Shown: positions 35,150 to 47,274 of the stretch, piece after piece
Layout: each line of letters begins with the position of its first letter
Position numbering within the stretch: the stretch's first letter is position 1
Program-made: the position numbers and the translations under genes
Notes under the pieces: generated by a model
Databases searched by the model: none
What the model saw: only the letters and a program-made list of their open reading frames with translations
What the model was told of the DNA's origin: nothing
Assembly: GCA_032871835.1 (NCBI GenBank)
Contig: CM065297.1
Span: 64,281,253 to 64,345,252, forward strand
Reading direction: 5' to 3'
From: Dipteronia dyeriana
Taxonomy: Eukaryota > Streptophyta > Magnoliopsida > Sapindales > Sapindaceae
DNA length: 64,000 nt

Positions 35150-35410
35150 GGTACCATTAATGAGGCCAAACCGTATTAATGTAGATAATCAACCATATTA
35201 ATGAGGTCAAACCGTATTAATGGAGGTAGTCAACCCTATTGATGAGGTCAAACCGTATTAATGGATGTAGTCAACCCTATTAATGAGGTCAACCCGTATT
35301 AATGGAGGTAGTCAACCCTATTAATGATGTTAACTATATTATTGGAGGTAACCCTATTAATGAGGTCAACTATATTAATGGAGGAAGTCAACCCTATTAA
35401 TGAGACGATC
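35150..35410 (+). repeat. ~42-bp minisatellite in the 5' LTR
   Basis: About six units share AATGAGGTCAAACCGTATT and AATGGAGGTAGTCAACCC. A homologous array lies at 43203-43445 in the 3' LTR. Confidence 0.88.
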
Positions 35411-35706
35411 AACGCCATTAATGAGAGAATATTCAACTCTTTAATGACCACTATTAGTAAAAGAGTCCAAAGAGGAAACAAATACCTTTGCCTCTAAGAT
35501 ATCCTCCACAACCGATTATTGGGAGTCAACTACAATAGAAAATCCCACATATCAAGGAAGGAAGAGTCCGAAGAGGAAACAAACACATATTCTCCAAGAT
35601 ATTAGCTACAATCCAATCAACTACATTAAATGAAGAATCATGTTCAATAAAGAAAGAAGAACAATTCAAGAGTCCTGGACTTGCGCGCCAAGGTAGTTAC
35701 ACCATG

Positions 35707-35714
35707 TATAAATA
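35707..35714 (+). promoter_or_regulatory. LTR TATA box (TATAAATA)
   Basis: It sits in the GCGCGCCAAGGTAGTTACAC-TATAAATA context, repeated in the 3' LTR near 43727-43734. It is the likely promoter of the element. Confidence 0.5.
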
Positions 35715-36400
35715 CACCTGTAATAGCATCGATTAAGAAGCTCATCTGATAACAGCCATCTCATCTCTAATACTAAAATTGGTCGGCCCGAGGCAAGTCG
35801 ATATACTTTGAATAAGTTCTCTCTACATCATCGTTACATGTACTACCTCTCCCAGAAATATATCGGGATTGGTTGATATTATATCACTATTGCAAGCTCT
35901 CCGGAGCATATACGTTGTACTACGCCACCACTCTTGTAAGCTCCCTAGAGCATTTTTTAATATATATATATAAGGAAGGGTATTTCTCCTTTCTCCGGAT
36001 ATTGCCTCGAGGTTTTTCAGCATGTGATCATTCGTGATGCTTTTTCCCCTTGACCAGTCCACCTCCCTCTACATAAAACTTGTGTTTCTCTTATTTTTCC
36101 AATGTATTATGCATGTATATATGTGTACAAGCTAGATTCCTACTCCGTTGGACATAGTGCACTTATCCTCACATCTACATGCCAAAGTCGCACATCAAGA
36201 TGGGGGAGAAACCACCCAGACCAGCTTGAAGGGAGTCGAGGAGCTCTACTGCATCTTATCTATGGAAGAAATCGAGCTCTCCGACACTGGAGCTAGATAA
36301 GCCCCCCTCCTTACTTGTTATATAGGTCGGGGAACTACAAGAAAGAATCGAGCTCCATATCCAAGCTCCAGGTACCAGGACGGGTTCCAACTCTGATCGA

Positions 36401-36442
36401 GGACCGGGACCGGGACCGGGACCGGGACCGGGACCGGGACCA
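36401..36442 (+). repeat. Hexanucleotide array (GGACCG)n in the 5' LTR
   Basis: Seven tandem units, nearly perfect. The matching site in the 3' LTR (44421-44451) has about five units, all changed to GGACCA or GGATCA. Confidence 0.93.
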
Positions 36443-37009
36443 GGATCAACCCCTTTACACCAGTAAGGAAACCCTTGAGCTCCACGTATCTCCCCCTTAA
36501 GCATGAAGCTCGACGGGCGAAATACCTCATCTCCTACCTGCTACATCATCCTCTTTTACCGCTTCATTCTCCACTATCAAGATCTCACAAAGGTACCGAA
36601 GGTACCAACCCCGTCCGCTTCCTCTGTGGTAGCGATCTCGAGGGTGTTAATCAAGATTTTCCAACCAGTGTGAATTTTCGGTTAGCACTTTTTGGCACCG
36701 TCTGTAGGAAGTTTCCACACCCCTTTTTGAAAGCCTCAATGTCTATACATGAGCATCCTTATATTATCGAGGTAACAGATTCGTTACTCATGGAATATCA
36801 TTTACTATTTACGTTGTCCTTTCTCCATACTTGTCTTTATAGCCTTCGTATCGCGTGTGGTGCTTATTTTGCTATTTGACGAGTTTTGTTTGTTGTGGAG
36901 CAAATATGTTGCGAGGGATTCTTGGTGGAACCAGTCTACTGCACTACCTATTGGTAGTAAAGATGCTCATCCTATTGGTAAAGCTCCTCTATAGCAGCTC
37001 CGCACCTGA

Positions 37010-37400
37010 AGGGCTCTTCCACAGCAGACCTGCTCCGGCACTTTTAGAATTCCAGTGCAGTATAACAGTACCTATCTAACTCTTCCACAATAGCCCTGCT
37101 CCGGTACTGTTAGAACTCCAGTGCAGCAGAGCCGTAGCTATCTAACTTCTCCACAACAGACATGCTCGATACCCTTAGAGCTCTAGTACAGCAGAGCCGT
37201 ACTTGTCTAGCAGACTTGCACCGGTACCTCTAGAGCTCCTATACAGTAGAGTTACACATCTCATGTTTCTTTATCATGGATTGCTCTGTACCGGTGTATC
37301 TCCTCTACACAAGATCCGCTACGATGCCTCACGCTTGGAGGTCTTTTACATAACTGAACTACTCCGATATATTGAGAGCTCCTACACAGTAGAGTTGCAC
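37010..37400 (+). repeat. ~75-80-bp imperfect tandem repeats
   Basis: Repeated blocks of CAGCAGACCTGCTCCGG, CTTTTAGAAYTCCAGTGCAG and CTATCTAACTCTTCCACA, in about five worn units at the start of the interior. Confidence 0.65.
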
Positions 37401-37610
37401 CCTTCTACTTTCTTACAGCAGATTTGCTCTGTTACCAGTATACACCTATCTAGCAGATCCATTGGACTTGTACCTGGATATACAGATCCTTTCATGTCAC
37501 CGGATCCATTCTTTAGAAGCTCCTAGGTACTGGTAGCATGTCAAATCACGAATTTGAGAAGCCAACTCAGCTGTGTATCCTCTGGTGTAATATAACCAGT
37601 AGAAGGATCA

Positions 37611-38560
37611 ATGGCTCCTCACTTCATATACCGGGCCGATCAACGGCCAAATGAGCCGCTGAGATATTGGTTCATTCCAGCAGGGTCAAGTGCATTCTCT
37701 CAGTTGCTAGGGAATTCCAAGATCCCAAGCATGCTTCTGGACCAGTACCAGACCGGTGGCCTCGCTCCATGTGTACCGGGTCATTCATCGCCCTAGCAAG
37801 CCACCGAAGCCTGATCTGATCGAGGATAGCCTAGAGGCTTACCACGTTTTGGTAAGGCCTCCTACACGCCTAAGCAAGCCTCTGGAGTAGTAGCCCCGCT
37901 GCAAGGCTTAGTGGCTCCTCACTACTTGTATCGGGCCGGTCAACACCCAAGTGAACCACTACGGCCCCGATCCATTCCAACATGGTCCAGAGCCTCATTT
38001 CAATTACTGTGGACTTCTAAGATCCCAGGCATGCTTCTGGACCAGTACCAGGCTGGTGGCTTCGCTTCATATGTACCGGGTCATTCATCGCCCTAGCAAG
38101 CTACCAAAGCCCGATCTGATCGAGGAAAGCCTAGAGGCTTCCCATATTTTGGTAAGATCTTTTACATGCCTAAGCAAGCCTCTGGCACAACAACACTGTT
38201 GTAAGGCTCAGTGGCTCCTCACTTCTTATACCGGGCCGGTCAACACCCAAGTGAGCCATTGAGCTCCCGGCTCGTTCCGGAGGGGTCTAGAGCCTTCTCT
38301 TAACTGTTGAGGACTCCCTAAATCCCAAGCAGGCTTCTGGACCAGTACCAGACAGGTGGCTCCTCTCCATTTGTATCGGGTCATCCAACTCCCAAGTAAG
38401 TCACCATGGTTCCTATTCATTTTAGAGGTGTCCAAAGCCTTCTTTCAGATGTTGGGGACTCTTTATACTTTAAGCATGCTTTTGGACCGGTACCAGACAG
38501 ATGGCTCCTTTCCATTTGTATTGGGCCACTCATTGCCCTAGCGAGCTACCATGGTCCCGA
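37611..38560 (+). repeat. 300-bp tandem repeat made of two ~150-bp half units
   Basis: GTGGCTCCTCACTT-type starts recur exactly 300 bp apart at 37611, 37911 and 38211. Within each unit a second, related half starts near the ACCAGTACCAGACCGGTGGC block. Two further half units start near 38356 and 38501. Isolated diverged halves reappear near 39235, 39419 and 40982. Confidence 0.88.
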
Positions 38561-40460
38561 TCTACCTTTATGGTTAGTCTCATCGACAGTAGCAGCTCCT
38601 TCCTCTCTAGTCTTATTGCTTGGTTGAAAGAAGGGTCATCATCCCATAACGGCGCTACTTCGGAGACAGCTTCCACCACCTTGGTTGGATCAACTTCAAT
38701 CAGCCTTGACCACCATCTTCTCAGTTAGATCAATCGGGACCTCTCTTATCTCACCTACCTTGGTAACACCAATCTGGACCTCTATTTTGATAGATTCAGA
38801 TAGAGAGGTAGGTAGGCTTAAAGCCCCTCATGCATTCTCTACCATGCGGTAAGGGATTTCAAGATAGGTTCTACCATAGTACAGTTTGGCATGAATGTGG
38901 AGATGGACACCATGTCCTCCTCGTCATCAGTGCACCCAGCGGCTCGAGAATGACCGGCATAAGTAAGAGCGGACCTAACAAACTCCCAGCTTTCTCCATG
39001 ATCTCCTTTAGAGAGGTTCTTACAAGGCACAGAGCATGGATTTGAGTCTCTTCATATCATATGAACAATGCATCCACTCTTTATCTACCTGCATCTCAAC
39101 CGCAGTTGCCTTAGCTCTGGTCATGGATTTGCTCAGGATGATCATTCCACTCATTATCTTGATCATCTTCTCTTTGGTCTGCTCAATCTCAACTTTAGAA
39201 ATATCAACCTGCTTCCAAAGAGCATCATACCGATGGCTCTGCTCCAATCATATTGGGCCATTCAACGCCCTGGCAAGTCATCGGAGTCCCGGTTCATTCG
39301 AGATGAGCCCAGAGGTGTCCCATAATCGGTAAGGCCTCTTACATAACTAAGTAAGCATCTAGAGTAACAGCAGCATTGCTGTAAGGCCTGAAGCCTCCTT
39401 ATATATAATACCAGGCTGGTGGCTTCTCTTTATTTGTACTGAACCATTCAATGCCCTAGCGAGCCACCGTGGTCCCGATCCACCTCCAGGGTTAGTTTAA
39501 TCGACAGTGGCAACTCATTCCTCCCCAGCTCTGCTGCTAGGGTAGAGAAAGAACCACCATCTCCTAGCACTACTACCTCGGAGCCAGCTTTACCACCTTG
39601 GTAGTGTAAGCCTGATTCAACCCAGTCCACTGTCTCTTCAACTGAATTGATCGGGACCTCTTCCATCACTATGGCTTCAGCATGGACCTCCCCTTCCTTA
39701 GCAAGGTCGATCTAGATCTTTACCTCCTTGACAGATTCAGATGGAAATATACGTAAGTTTGAAGCTCGACCTGCATCCAAACTTCTGCTGTAGCCTGCAT
39801 CTACCAGATCAGTTTGGACCTCACCTTCCTTGGTAGAATCGATCTGGACCTCTAACTCTTTGATCGGGTTCAGATGGAGAGGTAGGCGGGTTTAAAACTC
39901 ATCATATATCCTAAGCTTCTGCATTAGCCGGGTACTTTGAGGTAATTACTACCCCAGCACGACTAGACATGAAAACAGAGATGGGCGCCAAGTCCTCCTC
40001 ATCACCTGCGAACATAACGGCTCAAGAATGACTGATTTGAGTAGGGGTGGACCAAGCTAACTCTGTAGCTTGCTCCATGGTCACCTTCCGGTTCCATCAT
40101 TCAATAAAGCTCAGGTCAAACAGAGGAAGAAAAGCTTGAGCCGTCTTGTAAGTGGCATCCTTCAGCGAAGGAAGCATCCGCTTTGGCTTCCAAGACAGCC
40201 ACGTTACTATACATAGTTTAGACCTCTTCTTCCATATTTTATTTTCTTCTTCAGAGCAATCCTTGTGAGGCATGGTTTATGGACTTGAGTCTCTCTGTAT
40301 CATATGCATCAGCTCTCTATCTACCCGCGCATTAGCCGTATTTACCCCAGCTTTGGTTAAAGTGTCATCCAGAACGATTGCATCCTCCGTTACGTTGGTC
40401 AATTCCTCATACTCCTGGTTTGACCTCCTTTGAAAGGGAAGCTTCCTTATCCGAAGCACT
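38540..40460 (-). pseudogene. Antisense coding relics in two homologous blocks
   Basis: On the strand opposite to the element, 38839-39247 and 39950-40460 encode related broken sequences. Shared features are a coiled-coil-like stretch ending VDKEWMH in one and VDRELMH in the other, then a DEEDM.SIS / DEEDLAPIS block. A second pair is at 38570-38730 and 39448-39669, sharing KVDRDHGSSLG or EVDRDHGGSLG. Tat-lineage gypsy elements are known to carry extra antisense ORFs, so this could be one, duplicated and decayed. I cannot name a domain. Confidence 0.5.
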
Positions 40461-41466
40461 TACCTCTAGATCAGTTGGGGGGCTTACCTGCCACTTACGT
40501 AACCACCTCAGCTGTGGCCTTTATTTGAGCGGAACCAATAAGAATGTCCACCATCTCAGCTATGTCAGCCTGGACCACCACCCTCCTCAGGGTAGGATTA
40601 ACCTGGGTATCTCCTTCCTTAACCAAACCAGTTTGAACCTCCCTCACATTGGTAGTTTCAGTCTAGTCCAGTACATCCTTAGCAGAGGTAGAGAGGTTTG
40701 ATGGTTTGAAGCTTCTCATTTGGATAGATCCTCTGCTGCGATATGGGACTTTGCCCCAGGGTCTGCATCAGCAGCCCCAAGGCTGGCAAGCCACAGTGGA
40801 AGCATACAGAGCCACCTCAACAGCTTTTTGATCTCCTCCATTTTCTATCCATTGTTGACACTAAATGGGGGGAGGTCGATCCAGCTCTACTCGACAGGTT
40901 ATGAAGAAGCAGACATCCTTCTTGACCTGTCCGAGCTCGACATTGACAACATCAGCTTGCTCCTGAAGATTATCACACGGATGGCTCCTCTCCATTTTTA
41001 CTGGGTCTTTCAATGCCCTAGTGAGCCATAGATGTCCCTATTCATTCAAGGAACACCCAGATGTCCTGATTCATTCACAATGGGGTCTTGAGCTCTATTA
41101 CGATTGTTGAAGACTCTCATCTACCCCGAGCAGGCCTTAAAAACAATCACATTACTTGGGGACTAGAAAGCTCAATATTTTCTCAGTACTCCAGTGAGAG
41201 GGGCGATAACCCCAATGTGAGACAATTTCCCCTAGTTTGTAATAAAAAGCATCATTTGCGGAAAGTCATTCTACTATCTACACCCATAACGCAGATCATC
41301 TCAATAGATTCTACTCGTGAAACGGCTTCTAGAGCAAAACTGGTTATCAACCGATACCACCTTGTATTAATATAACTTCGTATTGGCTCGCCATGAGTTT
41401 GCATCTCCTTCGATTTTGGTCTCTATCATAGTTCTCCTATGATCACCATTCGCTCATGATTGAGAT

Positions 41467-41740
41467 ACCCTGGACTGAATCAAATCCCTCAAGGAGGATC
41501 GCCATTACCAGGAAAGCTACACCGCACTCCTAATGCCCTGGACCGGATCAAATCCCTTCAGGTGGATCGCCATTACCAGGAGAGCTACACTGCACTCCTG
41601 ATGCCCTGAACCAGATCAAATCCCTCCAAGAGGATCGCCTTGACTAGGAGAGCTAGATAGACCTCCTGATGCCCTGGACTAGATTAATCCCTCTAGGAGG
41701 ATCACCATGGTATTTCGATAATGATCGCCTCGAGACTAGA
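41467..41740 (+). repeat. ~68-bp tandem repeat, four units
   Basis: Each unit contains CCCTGGACCGGATCAAATCC, a GGATCGCCATTACCAGG block and CTACACYGCACTCCTRATG. The last unit is worn. Confidence 0.88.
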
Positions 41741-41749
41741 GACTGGTTG

Positions 41750-42235
41750 AGGAAGCCCCCTCACTACCTTTGATGCCTCGGCCAAGCACCACCCCCCGCC
41801 AAGAAGGGTATGAGTGTAAGAGCATAGTTGCCATCCTGATATCGAGACCAAGGATTAGCCAGGGCAGTCCCCTCGCTACCCCTGATTCCTTGGTTGGGCT
41901 ACCACCCCCAAGAAGGGTCTGAGTGTAAGAGCATAGTTGTCATCCAGATCTCGAGACCAGGATATAGCTAGATAGCCTTCTTGATGCCTTGGTCGGGCTA
42001 CCACCCTCAAGAAGGGTCTGAGTGTAAGAGCATAGTTGGCCATCTAGATATTGAGACCAGGATATAGCTAGATAGCCATCATGATGCCTTAGTGGGGCTA
42101 CCACCACCAAGAAGGGTCTGAGTGTAAAAGCATAGTTGCCATCCAGATCTTGAGACCAGGATATAGCTAGATATCCCTCCTGATGCCCTGGTCAGGCAAC
42201 CACCCCTGAGAAGGACCTAAGCGTAAGCACATAGT
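41750..42235 (+). repeat. ~105-bp tandem repeat, about five units
   Basis: Each unit contains GCCTTGGTCGGGCTACCACC, AAGAAGGGTCTGAGTGTAAG, AGCATAGTTG and GAGACCAGGATATAGCTAG. Confidence 0.9.
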
Positions 42236-42683
42236 TGTCTGCTAGGTCACGAGAACAGGACAACCAAATGGAAATCCTGTTGCCTTGGCCGGACCAACCC
42301 TGCCAGGAAAGGTCTGGATGGCATAGTTGCCTACCAGGATCAAGTTAGCCTAAGTACAAGGATTTCAAGAACAAGAATATCAGGCATTCAGATTAGCCAC
42401 ATGAGCTTCAACCGACATGATCGAGCGATATGTCAGATTCGCCTACGTTTCGCCTATGTAAAAAGACCTGGTGAGAAAGTGGCGTTAGTTGCCTACTGGG
42501 ATCTTCTTTGCCTAATGTACCAAGATTCTTAAAACATGAATGACTAGCACCTCGGTTTGCTAAGCCAAACACTAAGAACGGTTTTGGTTACTAGTAAGAA
42601 ACGACAAGCAAAATTCTTCATGTGGTATAAGATCCTGACTCCAACCCCAACTACGTACCGGTGTTCAAGTCAGAGGGGACTTT

Positions 42684-44689
42684 TGTTAATAGTAAAATTT
42701 GGCTAGGGACCAAAGAAGAATTTTTCACCTTCCAGCCTTCAAACATGGGTCCAAATCCGGGTCTACATAGTGAGGTCCTCTAGGTCGAGGTACCTTACGA
42801 CCCTATAGAAGCAGGGCGAGGTAATCAACACCTTGCTTGCATTCAGGCTCTCTAATTAAAGCTCGCTACCCCGCCAGGAATCCTGCATAATTAGGTCAAG
42901 CTCCATGATAAAGCTCGGCGTAGCTAAACCAAGCTCTCAGCTACAAGGTTGGAACCCTATGGGATATTTCCCCCCTAAAATGGTTAGCACAAGCTCCATG
43001 GGAATACCAACAAGCTCGATCTAGCTCCATGACGATCAAGAGGTCCCCTAAAGGGCGTGTACTTGAACCTGGGGTACCTTGCCCTTAAGAAATATCAAGT
43101 GTCACCTCAGGTAACCTCCATAAAGTACCTCTCCGAAGTGACATGTAAAACCAGAGCTATTTTTCAAATGGCATAGAAAGAGAGGGTTGACCTTTATGAC
43201 ACTTATGATACCATTAATGAGGTCAAACCGTATTAATGAAGATAGTCAACCATGTCAATGAGGTCAAACCGTATTAATGGAGATAGTCAACCCTATTAAT
43301 GAAGTCAAACTATATTAATGGAGGTAGTCAACCCTATTAATAAGGTCTAACCGTATTAGTGGAGGTAGTCAACCCTATTAATGAGGTCAACTATATTATT
43401 GGAGAAAGTCAACCCTATTAATGAGACGATCAACGCCATTAATGAGATAATATTCAACTATTTAATGGCCACCATTAGTAAAAGATTCCAAAGAGGAAAC
43501 AAATACATTTGCCTCTAAGATATCCTCCACAACCGATTATTGGGAGTCAACTACAATAGAAAATCCCACATATCAAGGAAGGAAGTGTCCGAAGAGGAAA
43601 CAAACATATATTCTCCAAGTATTAGCTACAATCCAATTAACTACATTAAATGAAGAATCGTGTTCAATGAGGAAAGAAGAACAATTCAAGAGTCCTGGAC
43701 TTGCGCGCCAAGGTAGTTACACCATGTATAAATACTCCTGTAATAGCATCAATTAGGAAGCTCATCTGATAACAGACATCTCATCCCTAATTACAAAATC
43801 GAATGGCCCAAGGCAAGTCGATATACTTTGAATAAGTTCTCTCTACATCATCATTACATGTACTACCTCTCCTAGAAATATATCGGGATTGGTTGATATT
43901 ATGTTACTATTGTAAGCTCTCCGGAGCATATACGTTGTACTACGCCACCACTCTTGTAAGCTCCCCGGAGCATTCTTTAATATATATATAAGGAAGAGTA
44001 TTTCACCTTCCTCTGGATACTGCCTCGGGGTTTTTCAGCATGTGATCATTCGTGATGCTTTTTCCCCCTTGATCAGTCCACCTCCCTCTACATAAGACTT
44101 GTGCTTCTCTTATTTGTCCAATGTATTATGCATGTATATATGTGTACAAGCTAGATTCCTTACCCACTGGACTTAGTGCTCTTATCCTCACATCTACATG
44201 CCAAAGTCGCACATCAAGATGGGGGAGAAACCACCCATACCAGCTTGAAGAGAGTCAATAAGCTCTCCTGCATCCTATCTATAGAATAAATTGAGCTCTC
44301 CGACACCTGAAGCTAGATAAGCTCCCCTCCTTACTGGCTATCTAGGTCAGGGAACTACAGGAAGGAATCAGGCTCTAGATTCAAGCTCCAGGTACTAGGA
44401 CGGGTTCCGACTCAGACCGAGGACCAGGACCAGGATCAGGATCAGGATCAGCCCCTTCACACCAGCAAGGGAACCTTTGAGGTCCACCTATCTCCCCTTT
44501 AAGCATGAAGCCCGACGGGCAAAATACCTCGTCTTCTACCTGCTGCATCATCCTCTTTTACCGCTTCATTCTCCATTATTAAGATCTCACCAAGGTATCG
44601 AAGGTACCAACCCTGGGCGCTTCCTCCGTGGTAGCGGTCTCGAGGGTGTTAATCGAGATTTTCCACCCATTGTGAATTTTCGGTTAACA
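42684..44689 (+). repeat. 3' LTR of the 10-kb element
   Basis: A direct copy of 34626-36687, slightly shorter because of array contraction. Confidence 0.9.
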
Positions 44690-44954
44690 GTTACTTTACC
44701 CAAATAAAGTGGATCTATGATTTTTCTATATTATAATTGTATGATTCAAATCATTAGATTTTAGTGATACCACATCACTAAAAGAGTCGATTCAAAAGAG
44801 TCGGTTTTGTAACCTAAATGGGCCTTTATTTTAATTTAGTTTTTTTATATATAATTAAAATCAATGGTTTTCTCTTCTTTTAAATGTTATGAAATTATGT
44901 AAAAATATTTGAAAATAATTAAATTTTTATTTACTTTTTTTTTTAAATAATTTA
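44690..44954. other. Spacer between two gypsy-type elements
   Basis: About 260 bp of AT-rich host DNA. No feature is recognised. Confidence 0.4.
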
Positions 44955-45038
44955 TGTTAATAGCAAAATTTGGCAAGGGCACGAAGAGAAATTTTTCACC
45001 TAATTAGCACCTGGTAGAAAGAGTCTCTAGGTATTGGA

Positions 45039-47260
45039 TGTAGGAAAAAAAAATGGTTTTAAACGCAATGGAAGCGTGAGCAAAAAAAAATTAGGATTTG
45101 CGTATATAAAAAAAAATTCCCTTTTAATAACAAGAACTTTAACCATAGATTAATTGATATATATCAAAAGTATCGTACCTTTTTTTTGTGACGATTGAGC
45201 TAGTGTCGAATTGAATCTACAAGATCTTCCAATCCAATCACGAAAGTTAATCACCAAGGAGTGTGAGCTCCCTTTCTTTAAATTGTATACTTGAGGATGG
45301 AAACAAACAAAATCATCTTCTTTGTTAGTCACAATAATCCTCCAAGAGAAAAACCAAGAATGTCTGGTCACTTTTGAATTATCAATCAATTTGATTGAAA
45401 CTCGCGTGAACTTTGATTCGATGTTGTAAAAACCCTTTTGATGCAAATGATACTAGTGTACTATCGAAAACAAAAACGTTCCCTCTTTTCTCTATGCTTG
45501 CCGAATTCTTCACACAATGAGTTGGACGAAGTTTTTTTTTTATAACAATAAAAAAACAAATAAAAAACAACTTCTCACACCAAAAACCCATGCTTGGACG
45601 AAATTTACAAGTATATATATATATATATATGTATATATATGAGACCAAATCCTCTCTTAAGAAGGATTTACTTGGTGGTTAAGAATCTTATCCTTAGGTG
45701 GATTTACTTGGTGGTTAAGAATCCTTTTCCAAAAGGAATTCTTTTCTACACCAAGACTCCTAATCTAACTCAATAGTGTATTTGTAACCATATTAAAGAC
45801 TTACTAATTTGATTAGATAAATAATTCATTTTACTTATCTACTTATCAAATATAGTCTTTAATATTAATTATACTACCAACAATAGTATAATATTAGAGA
45901 CCATCTCCTAATAGAAAAATATTTTACTATTAATTAAATAATTAATTAATCAACAAATTAATTAATTTCCATTTAATTAAATAATTAAATAAAAAATAAT
46001 ATATTTAAGCTATTCTGAGTAGCTTTTGCCACCCATACCAGATATAAGAGACATATATTATTTTTCTTATTTTATTAAATCCATTGGACCTTAATAAAAA
46101 GTCCACATGTGAACTAGACATATTCTTACAAAAAGAAACAAGTTCTCATGCCTTATTACAATTCTAGATGGACCCCTATTGGTCCGGTAGAATATATCAA
46201 GTGATCCATGCAAGTTCTTGTGGATTGAGGATCTTGGCGGGCTATCTAAATTTAAGCTCTAATAGACACAACCCAATCACAATCAACAAATGATTCACTT
46301 AGGTCTGATATATTTAATTTTAGTTCATTCCACCAAAGAACTAAAATTGAACTCTTAAATAAAGATAGAATAAGTTGATGTTACTCACTCATACCATAGA
46401 CAACCTTTTTGAAGAAAGTGTATCCTCGTGAAGAATACCAGTAATCGCCATGAGCTCATAGACCGCCTATAGCTCTCTAAGTTACCATATTTACTCATAA
46501 GACCACATTTTGATCTTGGATATTTTGACTTGTCCAGAAGCCATGTTTCAATAGACACTATTGAAAACTTAACGTTAAGATTGAATATCCAATACCTCAA
46601 AACATCCATATGTTGGTATTCTACTCTCATTCAATAAATGGAACCACGATGTCCATATCTATAAATGAAGTCCTCTATCTATTAACAAATGAATACCACC
46701 AAACTATCGAGGATAGACTATGCTATATAATCGTACTCATTGATAGCTCAAATGATAACACTTGCAACCATAAGTCCATCATTTATCTCAGGATTGAGAT
46801 AGACTCTCCGATTGTCTTCAAATAAAAACTTTTATCTATTGACGGTTCTAGATAAAGTATTTCATTGTGATCCTATTCAATGCACCCAGTGTACTAGATT
46901 CTTTTGCCCAAAGACACCACACTTTGATGATTTTAGAATCATCATAACACATTTGATTCCACTCAAATGCTAGCAAAAGAATCTACAACTTTGACAAGAT
47001 AAATACGCCCAACCTTTTATCTTAAGTTGTGAATATTATTCAAGACTAACTAAAGAATTGTGTCTACCTCATACATACCTAGATGTATGAACAATTCTTC
47101 TTTTCTCATAGTCTTTTGACCTCATGATTATTTACTTTTGACAATTATAATAATTAAACTATAAATGCTATAAGATTTGTTAAAATAGAAATCACTTTAT
47201 TAATATGAAAAGATTGTCAAATACATTATTATAATCTTGCTATCGAGCATAATCCTAACA
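45039..47260 (-). repeat. 3' LTR of copia 1
   Basis: A direct copy of 52339-54584 with short indels; both contain a (TA)n run near the internal GGACGAAATTWACAAG. Confidence 0.94.
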
Positions 47261-47274
47261 ATCTTCCACTTGCT

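Larger units (their letters stand above)
34626..36687 (+). repeat. 5' LTR of the 10-kb element
   Basis: Carries a ~42-bp minisatellite (35150-35410), a TATA box (35707-35714) and a GGACCG hexamer array (36401-36442). Confidence 0.9.
34626..44689 (+). mobile_element. Non-autonomous Ty3-gypsy-like element with ~2-kb LTRs
   Basis: LTRs at 34626-36687 and 42684-44689 begin TGTTAATAG and end in GGTTARCA. Flanking 5-mers are ATTAC (34621-34625) and GTTAC (44690-44694), a target duplication with one change. The primer-binding region TTTTTGGCACCGTCTGTAGG follows the 5' LTR. The purine tract CAGAGGGGAC precedes the 3' LTR. The 6-kb interior shows no protease, reverse transcriptase or integrase. It holds several tandem arrays and antisense coding relics. 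The gypsy element starting at 44955 has near-identical LTR termini and may be from its autonomous partner family. Confidence 0.88.

Noticed and set aside
36256..36530. Pro-Gly / Arg-Asp repeat frames over the GGACCG array
   Set aside because: They are translations of a hexanucleotide repeat inside an LTR, open on both strands for that reason.
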